DNA of 64,000 bases from Halanaeroarchaeum sp. HSR-CO. Its GTDB lineage: Archaea; Halobacteriota; Halobacteria; Halobacteriales; Halobacteriaceae. The DNA is taken from assembly GCF_024972755.1 (NCBI RefSeq), contig NZ_CP087724.1:1178001-1242000 (forward strand). The letters are read 5' to 3'. Shown here in pieces: positions 1 to 8,320 of the stretch (positions within the stretch are counted from its first letter, which is position 1; each line of letters starts with the position of its first letter). Below the pieces are notes generated by a model. It made no database searches. It saw only the letters and a list, made by a program, of their open reading frames with translations, and was not told the DNA's origin. A program made the translations under genes and the position numbers.

Positions 1-836
1 GAACCGACTAACCCGACCTCTTCGGACCCGTACGCGATGAAGTGAACCGTTCTATCGAGTTCGTCTTCGCGGTCGGCGAGCGCCCGGGCGAGTTCGACCA
101 CCATGGCCGTTCCGGCCCCGTTGTCCATCGCCCCCTCGGCGATGTCGTGGGCGTCCACGTGACTCGTCACGAGGACTTCCTCGTCGGTATCCGGTCCCAG
201 TTCGGCGTGGACGTTCTGGCTGGTCGCGTCGGCGATGTCGGCCTCGACGGCGAGGTCGACCGTCTCTCCATCGAAGCGACGGCCCAATCGTTGCCCGACT
301 TCTTTCGAGACGCCGACGGCCGGGATGCTGCCGATCGGATCGTCGTCGTTGCCGACGCTCCCGGTCGGTGGGAGACAGCCCTCGTAGTGGTTCTTGAAGA
401 CGAACCCGACCGCGCCATCGCGGACTGCATAGTAGTACTTCTCTCGGCGGTGGACGAACCGGTCGTACCAGTCGGGGACGTCCGCGGAGACCATGACGAT
501 GGCGCCCTCGACGTCGGTCTGTTCGAAGTCTCGTGGAAGCCCGTGGCCGAGGTCGACGAACCGACCAGATACTTCCTCAGCGGGACTCCGTGGGAGCGCG
601 ATACACTCCTCTTCGCCGGCCGGTGTCTCGATGGTCGACGATCCGCGTTCCCATCCCTGGATGGGGAATTCGTCGAGACGCACATCTCGAGCGTACTCAG
701 CGAGTGCGTCCCTTGTCGCCTCGGCCGCCTGGCGTTCGCCAGTCGTGCCGGCCATCCTCGATCCCCCGTCGACTAGCGTCTCGAGGTGATTCCAGCCCAC
801 GTCGCTCCGGAAGAGGTCGCCGATCCACGCGGTCAT
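1..836 (-). CDS. M28-family zinc aminopeptidase (partial, C-terminus beyond window)
   Basis: Exopeptidase-type zinc hydrolase, read from an ATG at 836 leftwards to the window edge without a stop (about 278 codons seen). The N-terminal third has the alternating pattern of an M28 core (GSRMAGTTGE). A protease-associated-like insert follows, and then the first metal-ligand block with a His and Asp (SHVDAHD, then GAMDNGAGTA), followed by the catalytic and metal-ligand Glu pair in YGSEEVG just before the edge. This order is normal for M28 peptidases. No signal peptide is visible, so it is probably cytoplasmic. The substrate cannot be predicted. Opposite-strand reading frames here are shadows. Confidence 0.85.
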   Translation of the reverse strand, partial: MTAWIGDLFRSDVGWNHLETLVDGGSRMAGTTGERQAAEATRDALAEYARDVRLDEFPIQGWERGSSTIETPAGEEECIALPRSPAEEVSGRFVDLGHGLPRDFEQTDVEGAIVMVSADVPDWYDRFVHRREKYYYAVRDGAVGFVFKNHYEGCLPPTGSVGNDDDPIGSIPAVGVSKEVGQRLGRRFDGETVDLAVEADIADATSQNVHAELGPDTDEEVLVTSHVDAHDIAEGAMDNGAGTAMVVELARALADREDELDRTVHFIAYGSEEVGLVG

Positions 837-906
837 GCTCCAACGGTCTGTCAGCGCGGGCAAAGGTGTTGTGTTGGTCGGGAGTACGACGAGAATAGCG
901 TGGCCG

Positions 907-1593
907 TCAGTTCCACGCCGTCCCGCTCGCCAGGTCGATCGGCTCGTCGACCTTCGAGGAGGGACAGACGTCGGCGAGCACGCAGTCCTCGCAGTCCGGA
1001 TTCCTGGCGGTACAGGTCGCCCGGCCGTGGGAGATGAGCCAGTGGGTCCACAGCTTCCAGTGTTCGCGGGGGACGACCTCCATGAGATCTTCTTCGATGG
1101 CCGCCGGGCGCTCCTCCTCGGTGATACCGAGCCGACGGGAGAGACGCTGGACGTGCGTGTCGACGACGACACCCTCGGTCAGGTCGTGGCCGTGCTGCAA
1201 GACGACGTTCGCGGTCTTGCGGCCGACGCCCGGGAGGTCAGTGAGGTCGCTCATCGTGTCTGGGACCGCTCCGTCGTGGTCTTCGACGAGCGTTTCGCCG
1301 ACGCCCTGGAGGTACTCCGCCTTGCTGTTCGGGTACGTGATGGAGGAGATGACCTCCCGGATCTCGTCCACGTCGGCCTCGGCGTAGGCCTCGGCGTCCG
1401 GGAACCGCTGGAACAGCGTCTCCGTCACGGCGTTGACCCGTTCGTCGGGGCACTGGGCGGAGAGGATGACCGCGACGAGCAGTTCGAGGCGGTTCGAGAA
1501 TTCGAGTGAGATCGTCGCATCAGGATACGCAGCGGAGAGGCGCTCTACGACCTCGGCGACCTGGGCTTCGCGAGTGTCGAGCGGCGTGGCCAT
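907..1593 (-). CDS. nth: Endonuclease III (DNA glycosylase/AP lyase)
   Basis: Base-excision repair enzyme that removes oxidised pyrimidines and cleaves the abasic strand. The helix-hairpin-helix LPGVGRKTANVV contains the catalytic Lys, and VVDTHVQRL follows with the catalytic Asp. The C-terminus holds the [4Fe-4S] loop with Cys spacing C-x6-C-x2-C-x5-C (CTARNPDCEDCVLADVC). I chose the ATG at 1593 (MATPLDTRE), which gives 228 residues, close to the family's usual 210-230. The longer upstream reading lacks family features. It is transcribed away from the divergent mevalonate-pathway operon. Confidence 0.95.
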   Translation of the reverse strand: MATPLDTREAQVAEVVERLSAAYPDATISLEFSNRLELLVAVILSAQCPDERVNAVTETLFQRFPDAEAYAEADVDEIREVISSITYPNSKAEYLQGVGETLVEDHDGAVPDTMSDLTDLPGVGRKTANVVLQHGHDLTEGVVVDTHVQRLSRRLGITEEERPAAIEEDLMEVVPREHWKLWTHWLISHGRATCTARNPDCEDCVLADVCPSSKVDEPIDLASGTAWN

Positions 1594-1685
1594 ACGCGTG
1601 GATGGTGTCTGTGTGGTTTCAACCCCTCGAAGCCGGCAGCCCCAAACCACGAACCGTTAAAGGACACGGTCCCGGAGAGACTCGT

Positions 1686-2990
1686 ATGGGATTGCGACAG
1701 TTGTTGGCAGGCCGGGACGATACCACCGTCCTCACCGAATCGGTGGACCCGCGATTCGAACTCCCGGCGCTCGCGACCGCCGACGAGTCGGCGCCGATGG
1801 TCTTCGAGGACGTCGCGGGCTACCCCGAGGTCAGGGCGGTCTCGAACCTCGTCTCTTCGCGTGACTTGCTCGCCGACGCACTCGGCGTCGAGCGGGACGG
1901 CATCATCGAGGCGATGAGCACCGCGATGGACCACCCGCGAGCACTCGACGACCCGGTCGACCCGCGATTCGATCTGGTCGCGACGGATCCGGTGCTCGAC
2001 GACCACGTGCCGATCCCCGTCTTCTACGACGAACACGAACGACAGTACTTCGCCTCCAGCATCGCGGCCGTCGTGGACCCGGAGACGGGCGTCCAGAACC
2101 TCTCGTTCCATCGCACGATGTACGATGGCGGGAACGAACTCGTGATGCGGATGGTCGAACGCCACCTGCACGACATCTACTCGCGGACCGAGGGACCACT
2201 CGATATCGCCATCGTGATGGGCGTGCATCCGGCCGTCGAACTGGCCGCCGCGACGTCGTTCTCGCCCGAGATGAGCGAACTCGAGATGGCGAACGCGCTC
2301 CTCGACGGCGGTCTCGAGGTCGCCGAAGTCGATGGGATCCAGGTCCCGGCGGACGCCGAGATGGTGTTGCGGGCACACATCACGGACGAATATCGGGAGG
2401 AAGGCCCGTTCGTGGACCTCTCGCGTACGTGGGACCGCACGCGCGAGCAACCGGTGGTCGAGGTTTCGGCACTCTACTTGCGCGAGGACCCGTACGTCAG
2501 GATCATCGTCCCCGGGCAGACCGAGCACGCTCACCTGATGGGAGTGCCCCAGGAACCACGTATCTTCACCATCGTCGAGAACGCTATCCCGACGGTGCAG
2601 TCGGTCGTCCTTACGCCCGGCGGGTGTTCGTGGCTCCACGGCGTCGTGCAGATCGACAAGCGTCGGGAGGGTGACCCGAAGAACGCCGGGATGGCCGCCC
2701 TGGCCGGTCATCCGTCGATGAAGAAGGTGACCGTCGTGGACAGGGACGTCGACCCGGCGGACCCCCAGCAGGTCGAGTGGGCCGAAGCGACGCGGATGCA
2801 ACCGGATCGGGACATCACGACCATCGAGCACGCGAAGGGCTCTTCTCTCGATCCGTCACAGGACTACGAAGAGGGCGTGCTCACGAAGTGGATCGTCGAC
2901 GCGACCGTGCCGGAGCATCGCGACGAAGACGATTTCCGCGAGGTACGGGTCCCCGGGACCGACGACGTCGACATCGAGGATTATCGGTGA
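1686..2990 (+). CDS. UbiD-family decarboxylase, probable anhydromevalonate phosphate decarboxylase
   Basis: 434-residue UbiD-fold protein expected to use prenylated FMN. An Arg-containing stretch (LSFHRTMYDGG) and the acidic EEGPFVD segment correspond to the active-site region of the family. In Aeropyrum, an archaeal UbiD homologue decarboxylates trans-anhydromevalonate 5-phosphate to isopentenyl phosphate. The same job is inferred here because the next genes are both aconitase-X subunits and UbiX, the cofactor-making enzyme. The ATG at 1686 was chosen because the upstream part of the frame overlaps the nth promoter region and lacks family sequence. The stop lies 4 nt before the next start. 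Another UbiD substrate is possible. Confidence 0.85.
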   Translation: MGLRQLLAGRDDTTVLTESVDPRFELPALATADESAPMVFEDVAGYPEVRAVSNLVSSRDLLADALGVERDGIIEAMSTAMDHPRALDDPVDPRFDLVATDPVLDDHVPIPVFYDEHERQYFASSIAAVVDPETGVQNLSFHRTMYDGGNELVMRMVERHLHDIYSRTEGPLDIAIVMGVHPAVELAAATSFSPEMSELEMANALLDGGLEVAEVDGIQVPADAEMVLRAHITDEYREEGPFVDLSRTWDRTREQPVVEVSALYLREDPYVRIIVPGQTEHAHLMGVPQEPRIFTIVENAIPTVQSVVLTPGGCSWLHGVVQIDKRREGDPKNAGMAALAGHPSMKKVTVVDRDVDPADPQQVEWAEATRMQPDRDITTIEHAKGSSLDPSQDYEEGVLTKWIVDATVPEHRDEDDFREVRVPGTDDVDIEDYR

Positions 2991-2994
2991 TACC

Positions 2995-4179
2995 ATGGCA
3001 ATGAATCTAACCGCCGACGAAGAGGCACTGCTCGAATCCGACAATCCGGCCGTCCGAAAGTCGATGGAGTTGCTCGTCCGCCTCGGCGACATCTACGGTG
3101 CCGAGGAGATGGTCGAGATCGCTTCGGCACAGGCGTCGGGCATCTCTTATAAGTCGATCGGAGACCCGGGCGTCGAGTTCCTGGAAGGATTCGCCGACGA
3201 GGGGGCCGAGGTCAGTGTCCAGACGTTCGCCAATCCGGCGGGGATGGACATCGATCGGTGGGAGGAGATGGGCGTCAGTCCCGAGTTCGCCGAGAACCAG
3301 CGCCGCATCCTCACCGCCCTTCGCGAGATGGGCGTCACCCTCTCCTTTACCTGCACGCCGTACCTGTCGGGCAACCTCCCCCGGCGGAACCAGCATATCG
3401 CGTGGGCCGAGTCGTCGGCCGTCTCCTTCGCCAACTCCGTCGTCGGCGCCAGGACGAACCGCGAGGGTGGCCCGTCCGCGCTCGCCGCAGCCATCACGGG
3501 CCGGACGCCGAAATACGGACTCCACCTGCCCGAGAACCGGCGGGCGACCCACCACGTCGACGTGGACGCGTCCCTCGACACCCAGGCGGATTTCGCGGCG
3601 CTCGGGTCCTGGACCGGCCGTATCGTCGAGGACGAGATCCCCTACTTCTCGGGCATCGACGACGCCACCACCGACGACCTCAAGGCGCTCGGCGCGGCGA
3701 TGGCCGCCACGGGAGCGGTCGCGCTCTACTTCGTCGAGGACATCACGACCGACGACGCGCCGCCAGCGGCCGTGGAATCGCTGGTGTTCGAGTCGAGCGA
3801 TCTGGCGGACGAATACGACGACCTCACCGACACCGAGGATTCGGACCTCGTCGTCTTCGGCTGTCCGCACTCCTCCGTCGAGGAAATAGAGCGCATCGCC
3901 GACCGCGTCGACGGAGAGACCATCGAGGGCGACATGTGGGTCTGCACGAGTCGCTCGAACAAGACGTGGGCCGACCGCCAGGGCTACACGGAGACCATCG
4001 AAGCGGCCGGGGGAACCGTCCTCAGCGACACCTGCAACGTCGTCGCGCCCATCGAGGAGATGGGCTACGAGTCGACCGCGACCGACTCGGCCAAGGCGGC
4101 GACCTATCTCCCAGGGTTCGGCAACCAGCAGGTCAAATTCGGCGACAAGCTCTCCCTCCTCGAGGAGGTGACGAAATGA
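2995..4179 (+). CDS. Aconitase X catalytic (large) subunit, probable phosphomevalonate dehydratase large subunit
   Basis: 394-residue AcnX (former DUF521) protein. Typical segments are SFTCTPYLSG, containing a probable cluster Cys, AWAESSAVSFANSVVGARTN, and the Cys-containing GDMWVCTSRSNK and SDTCNVVAP toward the C-terminus. With the small subunit encoded next, it is expected to carry an iron-sulfur cluster and dehydrate (R)-mevalonate 5-phosphate to trans-anhydromevalonate 5-phosphate. It follows the UbiD gene by 4 nt and overlaps the small subunit by ATGA, so translation is coupled. A second in-frame Met at residue 3 is an alternative start. Cis-hydroxyproline dehydratase activity, known for bacterial AcnX, is the alternative but does not fit these neighbours. 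Confidence 0.9.
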   Translation: MAMNLTADEEALLESDNPAVRKSMELLVRLGDIYGAEEMVEIASAQASGISYKSIGDPGVEFLEGFADEGAEVSVQTFANPAGMDIDRWEEMGVSPEFAENQRRILTALREMGVTLSFTCTPYLSGNLPRRNQHIAWAESSAVSFANSVVGARTNREGGPSALAAAITGRTPKYGLHLPENRRATHHVDVDASLDTQADFAALGSWTGRIVEDEIPYFSGIDDATTDDLKALGAAMAATGAVALYFVEDITTDDAPPAAVESLVFESSDLADEYDDLTDTEDSDLVVFGCPHSSVEEIERIADRVDGETIEGDMWVCTSRSNKTWADRQGYTETIEAAGGTVLSDTCNVVAPIEEMGYESTATDSAKAATYLPGFGNQQVKFGDKLSLLEEVTK

Positions 4180-4580
4180 GCGCCGAAACGTACGATGGAC
4201 GAACGATCGCCGACGGTGCCGCCACTGGGACGGTCCTCCGATCGACTGAACCCATCAGTTTCTACGGGGCCGTCGACATCGAATCAGGCGAGTTCATCGA
4301 GGAGGGTCATCAGCTGGAAGGCGAGAACGTCGCCGATAGAGTGCTCGTGTTCCCGCGCGGGAAGGGGTCGACCGTCGGTTCGTACGTCCTCTACGGGCTC
4401 GCCAAACGCGACAACGCCCCTGCTGCTATCGTCAACACCGAGACGGAGACGATCGTCGCGACGGGCGCCATCCTGGGCGAGATCCCCTGTGTGGACGGTA
4501 TCGACGTGAGCGAACTCGAGGACGGCGACCGGGTCACCGTCGACGCCGACGCCGGCACTGTGACCGTCCTGGAGGAGTGA
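4176..4580 (+). CDS. Aconitase X swivelling (small) subunit, probable phosphomevalonate dehydratase small subunit
   Basis: 134-residue DUF126/AcnX swivel-domain protein. The family signature FPRGKGSTVGSYVLYGL is present, followed by the IVNTETETIVATGAILGEIP segment typical of the small subunit. It pairs with the catalytic subunit encoded just upstream to form the active dehydratase. It starts inside the large-subunit stop (ATGA) and its own stop overlaps the GTG start of ubiX, so all four genes form one tightly coupled unit. Confidence 0.92.
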   Translation: MSAETYDGRTIADGAATGTVLRSTEPISFYGAVDIESGEFIEEGHQLEGENVADRVLVFPRGKGSTVGSYVLYGLAKRDNAPAAIVNTETETIVATGAILGEIPCVDGIDVSELEDGDRVTVDADAGTVTVLEE

Positions 4581-5143
4581 GCGTGGCGCGGATCGTCCTG
4601 GGCGTCTCCGGCGCCTCGGGGACGGAACTGGCCCTCAGAACGGCCGCGGCTCTCGCCGACCACGTCGAGGTTCACACGGTCGTCACGGACGGTGCGAAGG
4701 CGGTGATGGAGTACGAGACCGACACCCGCCAAGCCACGATGGAGCGCCTCGAATCCCTCTCGACGGCGGTCTACGACGAGGACGACTTCGGTGCGTCCAT
4801 CGCATCGGGGACCTTCGAGACCGAGGGGATGGTCGTGGTTCCGTGTTCGATGAACACTCTGGCGAAGGTCGCGGCGGGGTTCTCCGATTCGCTGTTGACG
4901 CGGGCGGCCGACGTGACGCTCAAGGAGGACCGTCAACTCGTCTTCGTTCCGCGGGAGTCCCCGCTGAGCGAGGTCCACCTCGAGAACATGCAGACGGTCG
5001 CCAGTCGGGGTGTCACCATCGTCCCGCCGATGCTCGGTTTCTACTACGATCCCGACGACATCGACGACGTCGTCGACCACGTCGTCGGCAAGATCCTCGA
5101 TCGGTTCGACCTTTCATACGACGGTTTCGAGCGCTGGTCCTGA
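4577..5143 (+). CDS. ubiX: UbiX-type flavin prenyltransferase
   Basis: 188-residue flavoprotein with the N-terminal FMN-binding GVSGASG, the VVPCSMNTLAKVA segment and a LVFVPRESPLSEVHLENM block, all typical of UbiX/Pad1. It attaches a dimethylallyl group to reduced FMN to make the prenyl-FMN cofactor needed by UbiD enzymes, which explains its place at the end of the UbiD-AcnX operon. The start is GTG at 4577, overlapping the preceding stop (GTGA). It is cytoplasmic and of normal length for the family. Confidence 0.93.
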   Translation: MSVARIVLGVSGASGTELALRTAAALADHVEVHTVVTDGAKAVMEYETDTRQATMERLESLSTAVYDEDDFGASIASGTFETEGMVVVPCSMNTLAKVAAGFSDSLLTRAADVTLKEDRQLVFVPRESPLSEVHLENMQTVASRGVTIVPPMLGFYYDPDDIDDVVDHVVGKILDRFDLSYDGFERWS

Positions 5144-5192
5144 GCCGGTGGCCGGGGCACCGGCGGGATTCGCCGTGGATGTGCGACCCGTG

Positions 5193-5200
5193 ATACTTAT
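5193..5200 (+). promoter_or_regulatory. TATA element of the phosphomevalonate decarboxylase gene
   Basis: An AT-rich box (atacttat) lies about 29 nt upstream of the ATG at 5226 in otherwise GC-rich sequence. This spacing places transcription start at or beside the start codon, as in haloarchaeal leaderless transcripts. It suggests this gene is transcribed separately from the upstream UbiD-AcnX-UbiX operon. Confidence 0.55.
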
Positions 5201-5225
5201 GCGACCGACGCCCGCGCCCTGTGAT

Positions 5226-6206
5226 ATGAAAGCCACCGCCCGTGCACATCCGATCCAGGGGCTCGTGAAGTACCACGGCATTCGCGACGACGAGTTACGG
5301 GTGCCCTATCACGACAGCATCAGCGTCTCCACGGCCCCGAGTGCAACGGTGACGACGGTCGAATTCGACCCGAGCCTCGACGAAGACGTCTACCTCGTCG
5401 ATGGCGAGGAACTCGCGGGCAACGGTGCGGAACGTCTCGACGCGGTCGTCGAGTACGTTCGCAGTCGTGCGGAAGCCGAGTACGTGGATGCCCCGGTACG
5501 CCTGGAGAGCGAGAACTCGTTCCCGGCCAACGTCGGCCTCGGTTCGTCCTCGTCCGGATTCGCGGCGGCAGCGATGGCGCTCGTCGAGGCGGCGGGCCTC
5601 GACCTGAGCCGACCGGAGATATCGACCATCGCCCGTCGCGGGTCGACGTCCGCTGCGCGGGCCGTGACGGGTGGATTCTCGGACCTTCGAGCGGGAATGA
5701 ACGACGAGGATTGCCGCTCGCACCGCATCGAGACGCCCCTCGAAGACGAGCTCCGGATCGTCATCGGCCTGGTACCGACGTACAAGGAGACCCAGCAGGC
5801 TCACGACGAGGCCGAGGACAGTCACATGTTCGAGGCACGTCTCGCCCACGTCCATCGCCAACTGGCCGACATGCGCGATGCGATCCGCTCGAACGACTTC
5901 GATCGGGCGTTCTCACTCGCCGAACACGACACCCTGAGCCTCGCGGCGACGACGATGACGGGGCCCGCCGGATGGGTCTACTGGCAACCGGAGACACTCG
6001 CCATCTTCGAGGCCGTCCGGGAGCTCCGCGAGGACGGCGTTCCGGTCTACTTCTCTACCGATACCGGAGCGACGGTGTACGTGAACACGAAGGCCGACTA
6101 CGTGGACCGCGTCGAGGACGTCGTCGCCGCCCAGGGCGTCGACACGATGACCTGGGAGGTCGGCGGGCCGGCCCGTATCCTCGACGAGACCGAAGCCCTC
6201 TTTTAG
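5226..6206 (+). CDS. mvaD: GHMP-kinase-fold phosphomevalonate decarboxylase
   Basis: 326-residue protein of the diphosphomevalonate decarboxylase family. Visible landmarks are the N-terminal AHPIQGLVKYHG, the nucleotide loop SFPANVGLGSSSSGF (residues 98-112), RRGSTSAARAVTGGF (137-151) and the catalytic Asp in STDTGATVYVN (about D279). In Haloferax the homologue was shown to decarboxylate mevalonate 5-phosphate with ATP to isopentenyl phosphate, and that activity is inferred here. It begins 82 nt after ubiX with its own promoter and ends overlapping the convergent radical SAM gene. Odd point: the operon before it encodes the alternative archaeal route to the same product. Confidence 0.9.
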   Translation: MKATARAHPIQGLVKYHGIRDDELRVPYHDSISVSTAPSATVTTVEFDPSLDEDVYLVDGEELAGNGAERLDAVVEYVRSRAEAEYVDAPVRLESENSFPANVGLGSSSSGFAAAAMALVEAAGLDLSRPEISTIARRGSTSAARAVTGGFSDLRAGMNDEDCRSHRIETPLEDELRIVIGLVPTYKETQQAHDEAEDSHMFEARLAHVHRQLADMRDAIRSNDFDRAFSLAEHDTLSLAATTMTGPAGWVYWQPETLAIFEAVRELREDGVPVYFSTDTGATVYVNTKADYVDRVEDVVAAQGVDTMTWEVGGPARILDETEALF

Positions 6207-7138
6207 GGGAACAGCGGTTCGTCAGTGAGCAGGTTCGTCATCCCCCGTTCGCGGGCGTACTCCACGACCTCGCGGTACTCCTCGCCGCTCACTCGGCGGT
6301 CGATCTCTTCGTAGCGTCCGTCCCGACCGACCTGATAGGCCGGGCGGTACTGCGCCATCAGATTGCAGTACGTCTCCGGCGATATCTCCTCGACGAGGAA
6401 GTCGACGATCCGCTTCGCGTTCTCCGCGAAGCCGGGCACGACGAGATGGCGGACGAGGAGGCCGCGTGTTGCGAGTCCCTCATCGTCGATCTGGAGGTCA
6501 CCGACCTGCCGATGCATCTCGCGGAGGGACGCACGCGCGGCGTCCCAGTAGCCGCTCGCCTTCGAGTACCGTCGGGCAGCCTCGTCGTCCGCCCACTTTA
6601 CGTCGGGCATGTAGATGTCCACGAGGCCGTCGAGATCGCGGATGACCCCCTCGTTCTCGAAGCCACCACAGTTCCAGACGACCGGGATTGACAGCCCATC
6701 GTCGCGGGCGAGAACGATCGCTTCGGCCAGATTCGGGGTGACGTGGGTCGGGGTGACGAAATTGACGTTGTGACACCCCTGCGATTCGAGGTCGAGAGCG
6801 ATATCGGCGATCTCGCGGGGCGTCCGCTCGGTCGTGTCCCGAGCATGCTGGCTGAGTTCCCAGTTCTGGCAGAAGACGCAGTCGAGATTGCAGTTCCCCA
6901 GGAAGATGGTGCCACTGCCGGCGGTGCCGCTCAGCGGCGGTTCCTCTCCGAAATGTGGTCCCTGGGAACCGACCGACGCCGTATCGTCTTCACGACAGCG
7001 TCCCAGTTCACCGCTCGTTCGGTCGACGTGGCAGTCGTGGGGACAACAGTCGCAATCCTCGTAGCGGTCGCGAAGTCGTTCGACCTGTCGCTCGCGCTCG
7101 GCTCGGGTCGTTTCGTTCCAGCTCGATGCGTCCCCCAT
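6203..7138 (-). CDS. Radical SAM protein, PflA/PflX-like
   Basis: 311-residue radical SAM enzyme with the cluster motif C-x3-C-x2-C in GNCNLDCVFCQN near residue 94. Cysteine-rich sequence precedes it (CDCCPHDCHVD and LGRCRED), as in glycyl-radical-activase-like and AmmeMemoRadiSam-like proteins. SAM-fold segments are seen in NVNFVTPTHVTPNLAEAI, VVWNCGGFE and VDIYMPDVKW. The specific reaction is unknown. The ATG at 7138 (MGDASSW) was chosen over one 7 codons upstream. It is divergent from a second radical SAM gene at 7218 and overlaps the end of the decarboxylase gene tail to tail. Confidence 0.85.
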   Translation of the reverse strand: MGDASSWNETTRAERERQVERLRDRYEDCDCCPHDCHVDRTSGELGRCREDDTASVGSQGPHFGEEPPLSGTAGSGTIFLGNCNLDCVFCQNWELSQHARDTTERTPREIADIALDLESQGCHNVNFVTPTHVTPNLAEAIVLARDDGLSIPVVWNCGGFENEGVIRDLDGLVDIYMPDVKWADDEAARRYSKASGYWDAARASLREMHRQVGDLQIDDEGLATRGLLVRHLVVPGFAENAKRIVDFLVEEISPETYCNLMAQYRPAYQVGRDGRYEEIDRRVSGEEYREVVEYARERGMTNLLTDEPLFP

Positions 7139-7217
7139 GGGTTCCTGTAGGACCCACACTGGCCTAAGCTGTTGGTTCCGCGATTAGTTTTTGCGACTGG
7201 GACACCTACCGACGAGT

Positions 7218-8258
7218 ATGGCTACCGGTTCGCTGGGGACGGGCGTCCTCGCGGAGTTGTGGGAGTCGGCGAGTGACGGGCGCGTACAGTGCACCGCCTG
7301 TGCCCACCGGTGTACTCTCGATCCTGGACAGCGGGGTATCTGTGACGTCCGGATAAACGTCGACGGTGAACTTCGGCTGCTCACCTACGGGAAGGTCTCC
7401 GATAGCCCCCTCGGACGACCGGGGACGGTCGACCCCATCGAAAAGAAGCCGTTGTATCACTACAAACCCGGTACCCGGGTCCTCAGCTTCGGCGGGGCGT
7501 CGTGCAATTTCGCCTGTCAGTTCTGTCAGAACCATCGTATCGCGTTCGCCAAACCCGAAGACCTCGAGCTCAGGGACGTCTCGCCGACAGCTGCTGCGAA
7601 CAGTGCGACCGACCAGCACTGCGAGAGCGTCGCCTGGACCTACAACGAGCCAACCATCTACGCCGAGTACGTCCGGGACGGGGCACAGGCTGCCCAGAAC
7701 GAGGGTCTCGGGACCGTCATCGTCACGAACGGCTACTTCACCGAGGAGTTCGCCGACCTCCTCGCGCCGGTCCTCGACGCCGCGAACGTCGACATCAAGG
7801 GATTCCGTGAGCGCCCGCACGTGAAGTACATGGGCAGCAGACTGGCGCCGACGCTTCGGGGCGCGGAGTACCTCGTCGACCGCGACGTCCACGTCGAACT
7901 CACGTATCTGACCATTCCGGACCTCAACGACGACCCCGAGGAGATCCGGGACTTCGCCGAGTGGGCGTTCGGACTCGACCCGGACATCCCCGTTCACTTC
8001 ACCCGCTTTCACCCCGACTACGAGATGCAAGACCGCCCCTCGACGCCGATACAGACGCTCGAGAGGGCACACGACATCGCGACGGACGTCGGTCTGGAGT
8101 ACGTCTACGTCGGTAACGTTCCCGGAGCGAGGTACAGCGATACCGTCTGTCCCGATTGTGGCAAGACGTGGATCAGTCGGCGGGGCTTCGAGGCATCCAT
8201 CGAAACCGATCTCTCGGAGCCCTGCCAGTGTGGTCGCGAGAAGGACGTCGTTCTGTAA
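7218..8258 (+). CDS. amrS: AmmeMemoRadiSam-system radical SAM enzyme
   Basis: 346-residue radical SAM protein. The N-terminal CTACAHRCTLDPGQRGICDVR is the usual lead-in of AmrS; the cluster motif is SCNFACQFCQN, with AWTYNEPTIYAEY and VDIKGFRE following. The C-terminal tail adds four Cys (CPDCGK, then CQCGR) that look like a small zinc-ribbon or second metal site. The family is widespread in archaea but its substrate is not settled. The start at ATG 7218 is preferred to an upstream in-frame one. Neither AMMECR1 nor Memo is encoded in this window, so the usual partners must be elsewhere if present. Confidence 0.88.
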   Translation: MATGSLGTGVLAELWESASDGRVQCTACAHRCTLDPGQRGICDVRINVDGELRLLTYGKVSDSPLGRPGTVDPIEKKPLYHYKPGTRVLSFGGASCNFACQFCQNHRIAFAKPEDLELRDVSPTAAANSATDQHCESVAWTYNEPTIYAEYVRDGAQAAQNEGLGTVIVTNGYFTEEFADLLAPVLDAANVDIKGFRERPHVKYMGSRLAPTLRGAEYLVDRDVHVELTYLTIPDLNDDPEEIRDFAEWAFGLDPDIPVHFTRFHPDYEMQDRPSTPIQTLERAHDIATDVGLEYVYVGNVPGARYSDTVCPDCGKTWISRRGFEASIETDLSEPCQCGREKDVVL

Positions 8259-8320
8259 CCTCCACTCCGATCGAGTCCATCCCGGTAGGTACAAGGGACG
8301 AAGCCACCGATTTGACAGGC

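Noticed and set aside
42-776. Plus-strand open frame of 244 codons
   Set aside because: It is the complement of the M28 peptidase, whose zinc-site motifs are on the minus strand; the plus frame has no family sequence.
1545-2831. Minus-strand 428-codon open frame
   Set aside because: Antisense to the UbiD-type gene, which has clear family motifs; long antisense frames are common in GC-rich DNA.
3007-3870. Minus-strand 287-codon frame opposite the aconitase-X gene
   Set aside because: Shadow; the plus strand carries conserved AcnX motifs and coupled overlaps with its neighbours.
5711-6691. Plus-strand 326-codon frame spanning two genes
   Set aside because: Overlaps the decarboxylase on another frame and the radical SAM gene on the opposite strand, with Arg-rich composition unlike real products.
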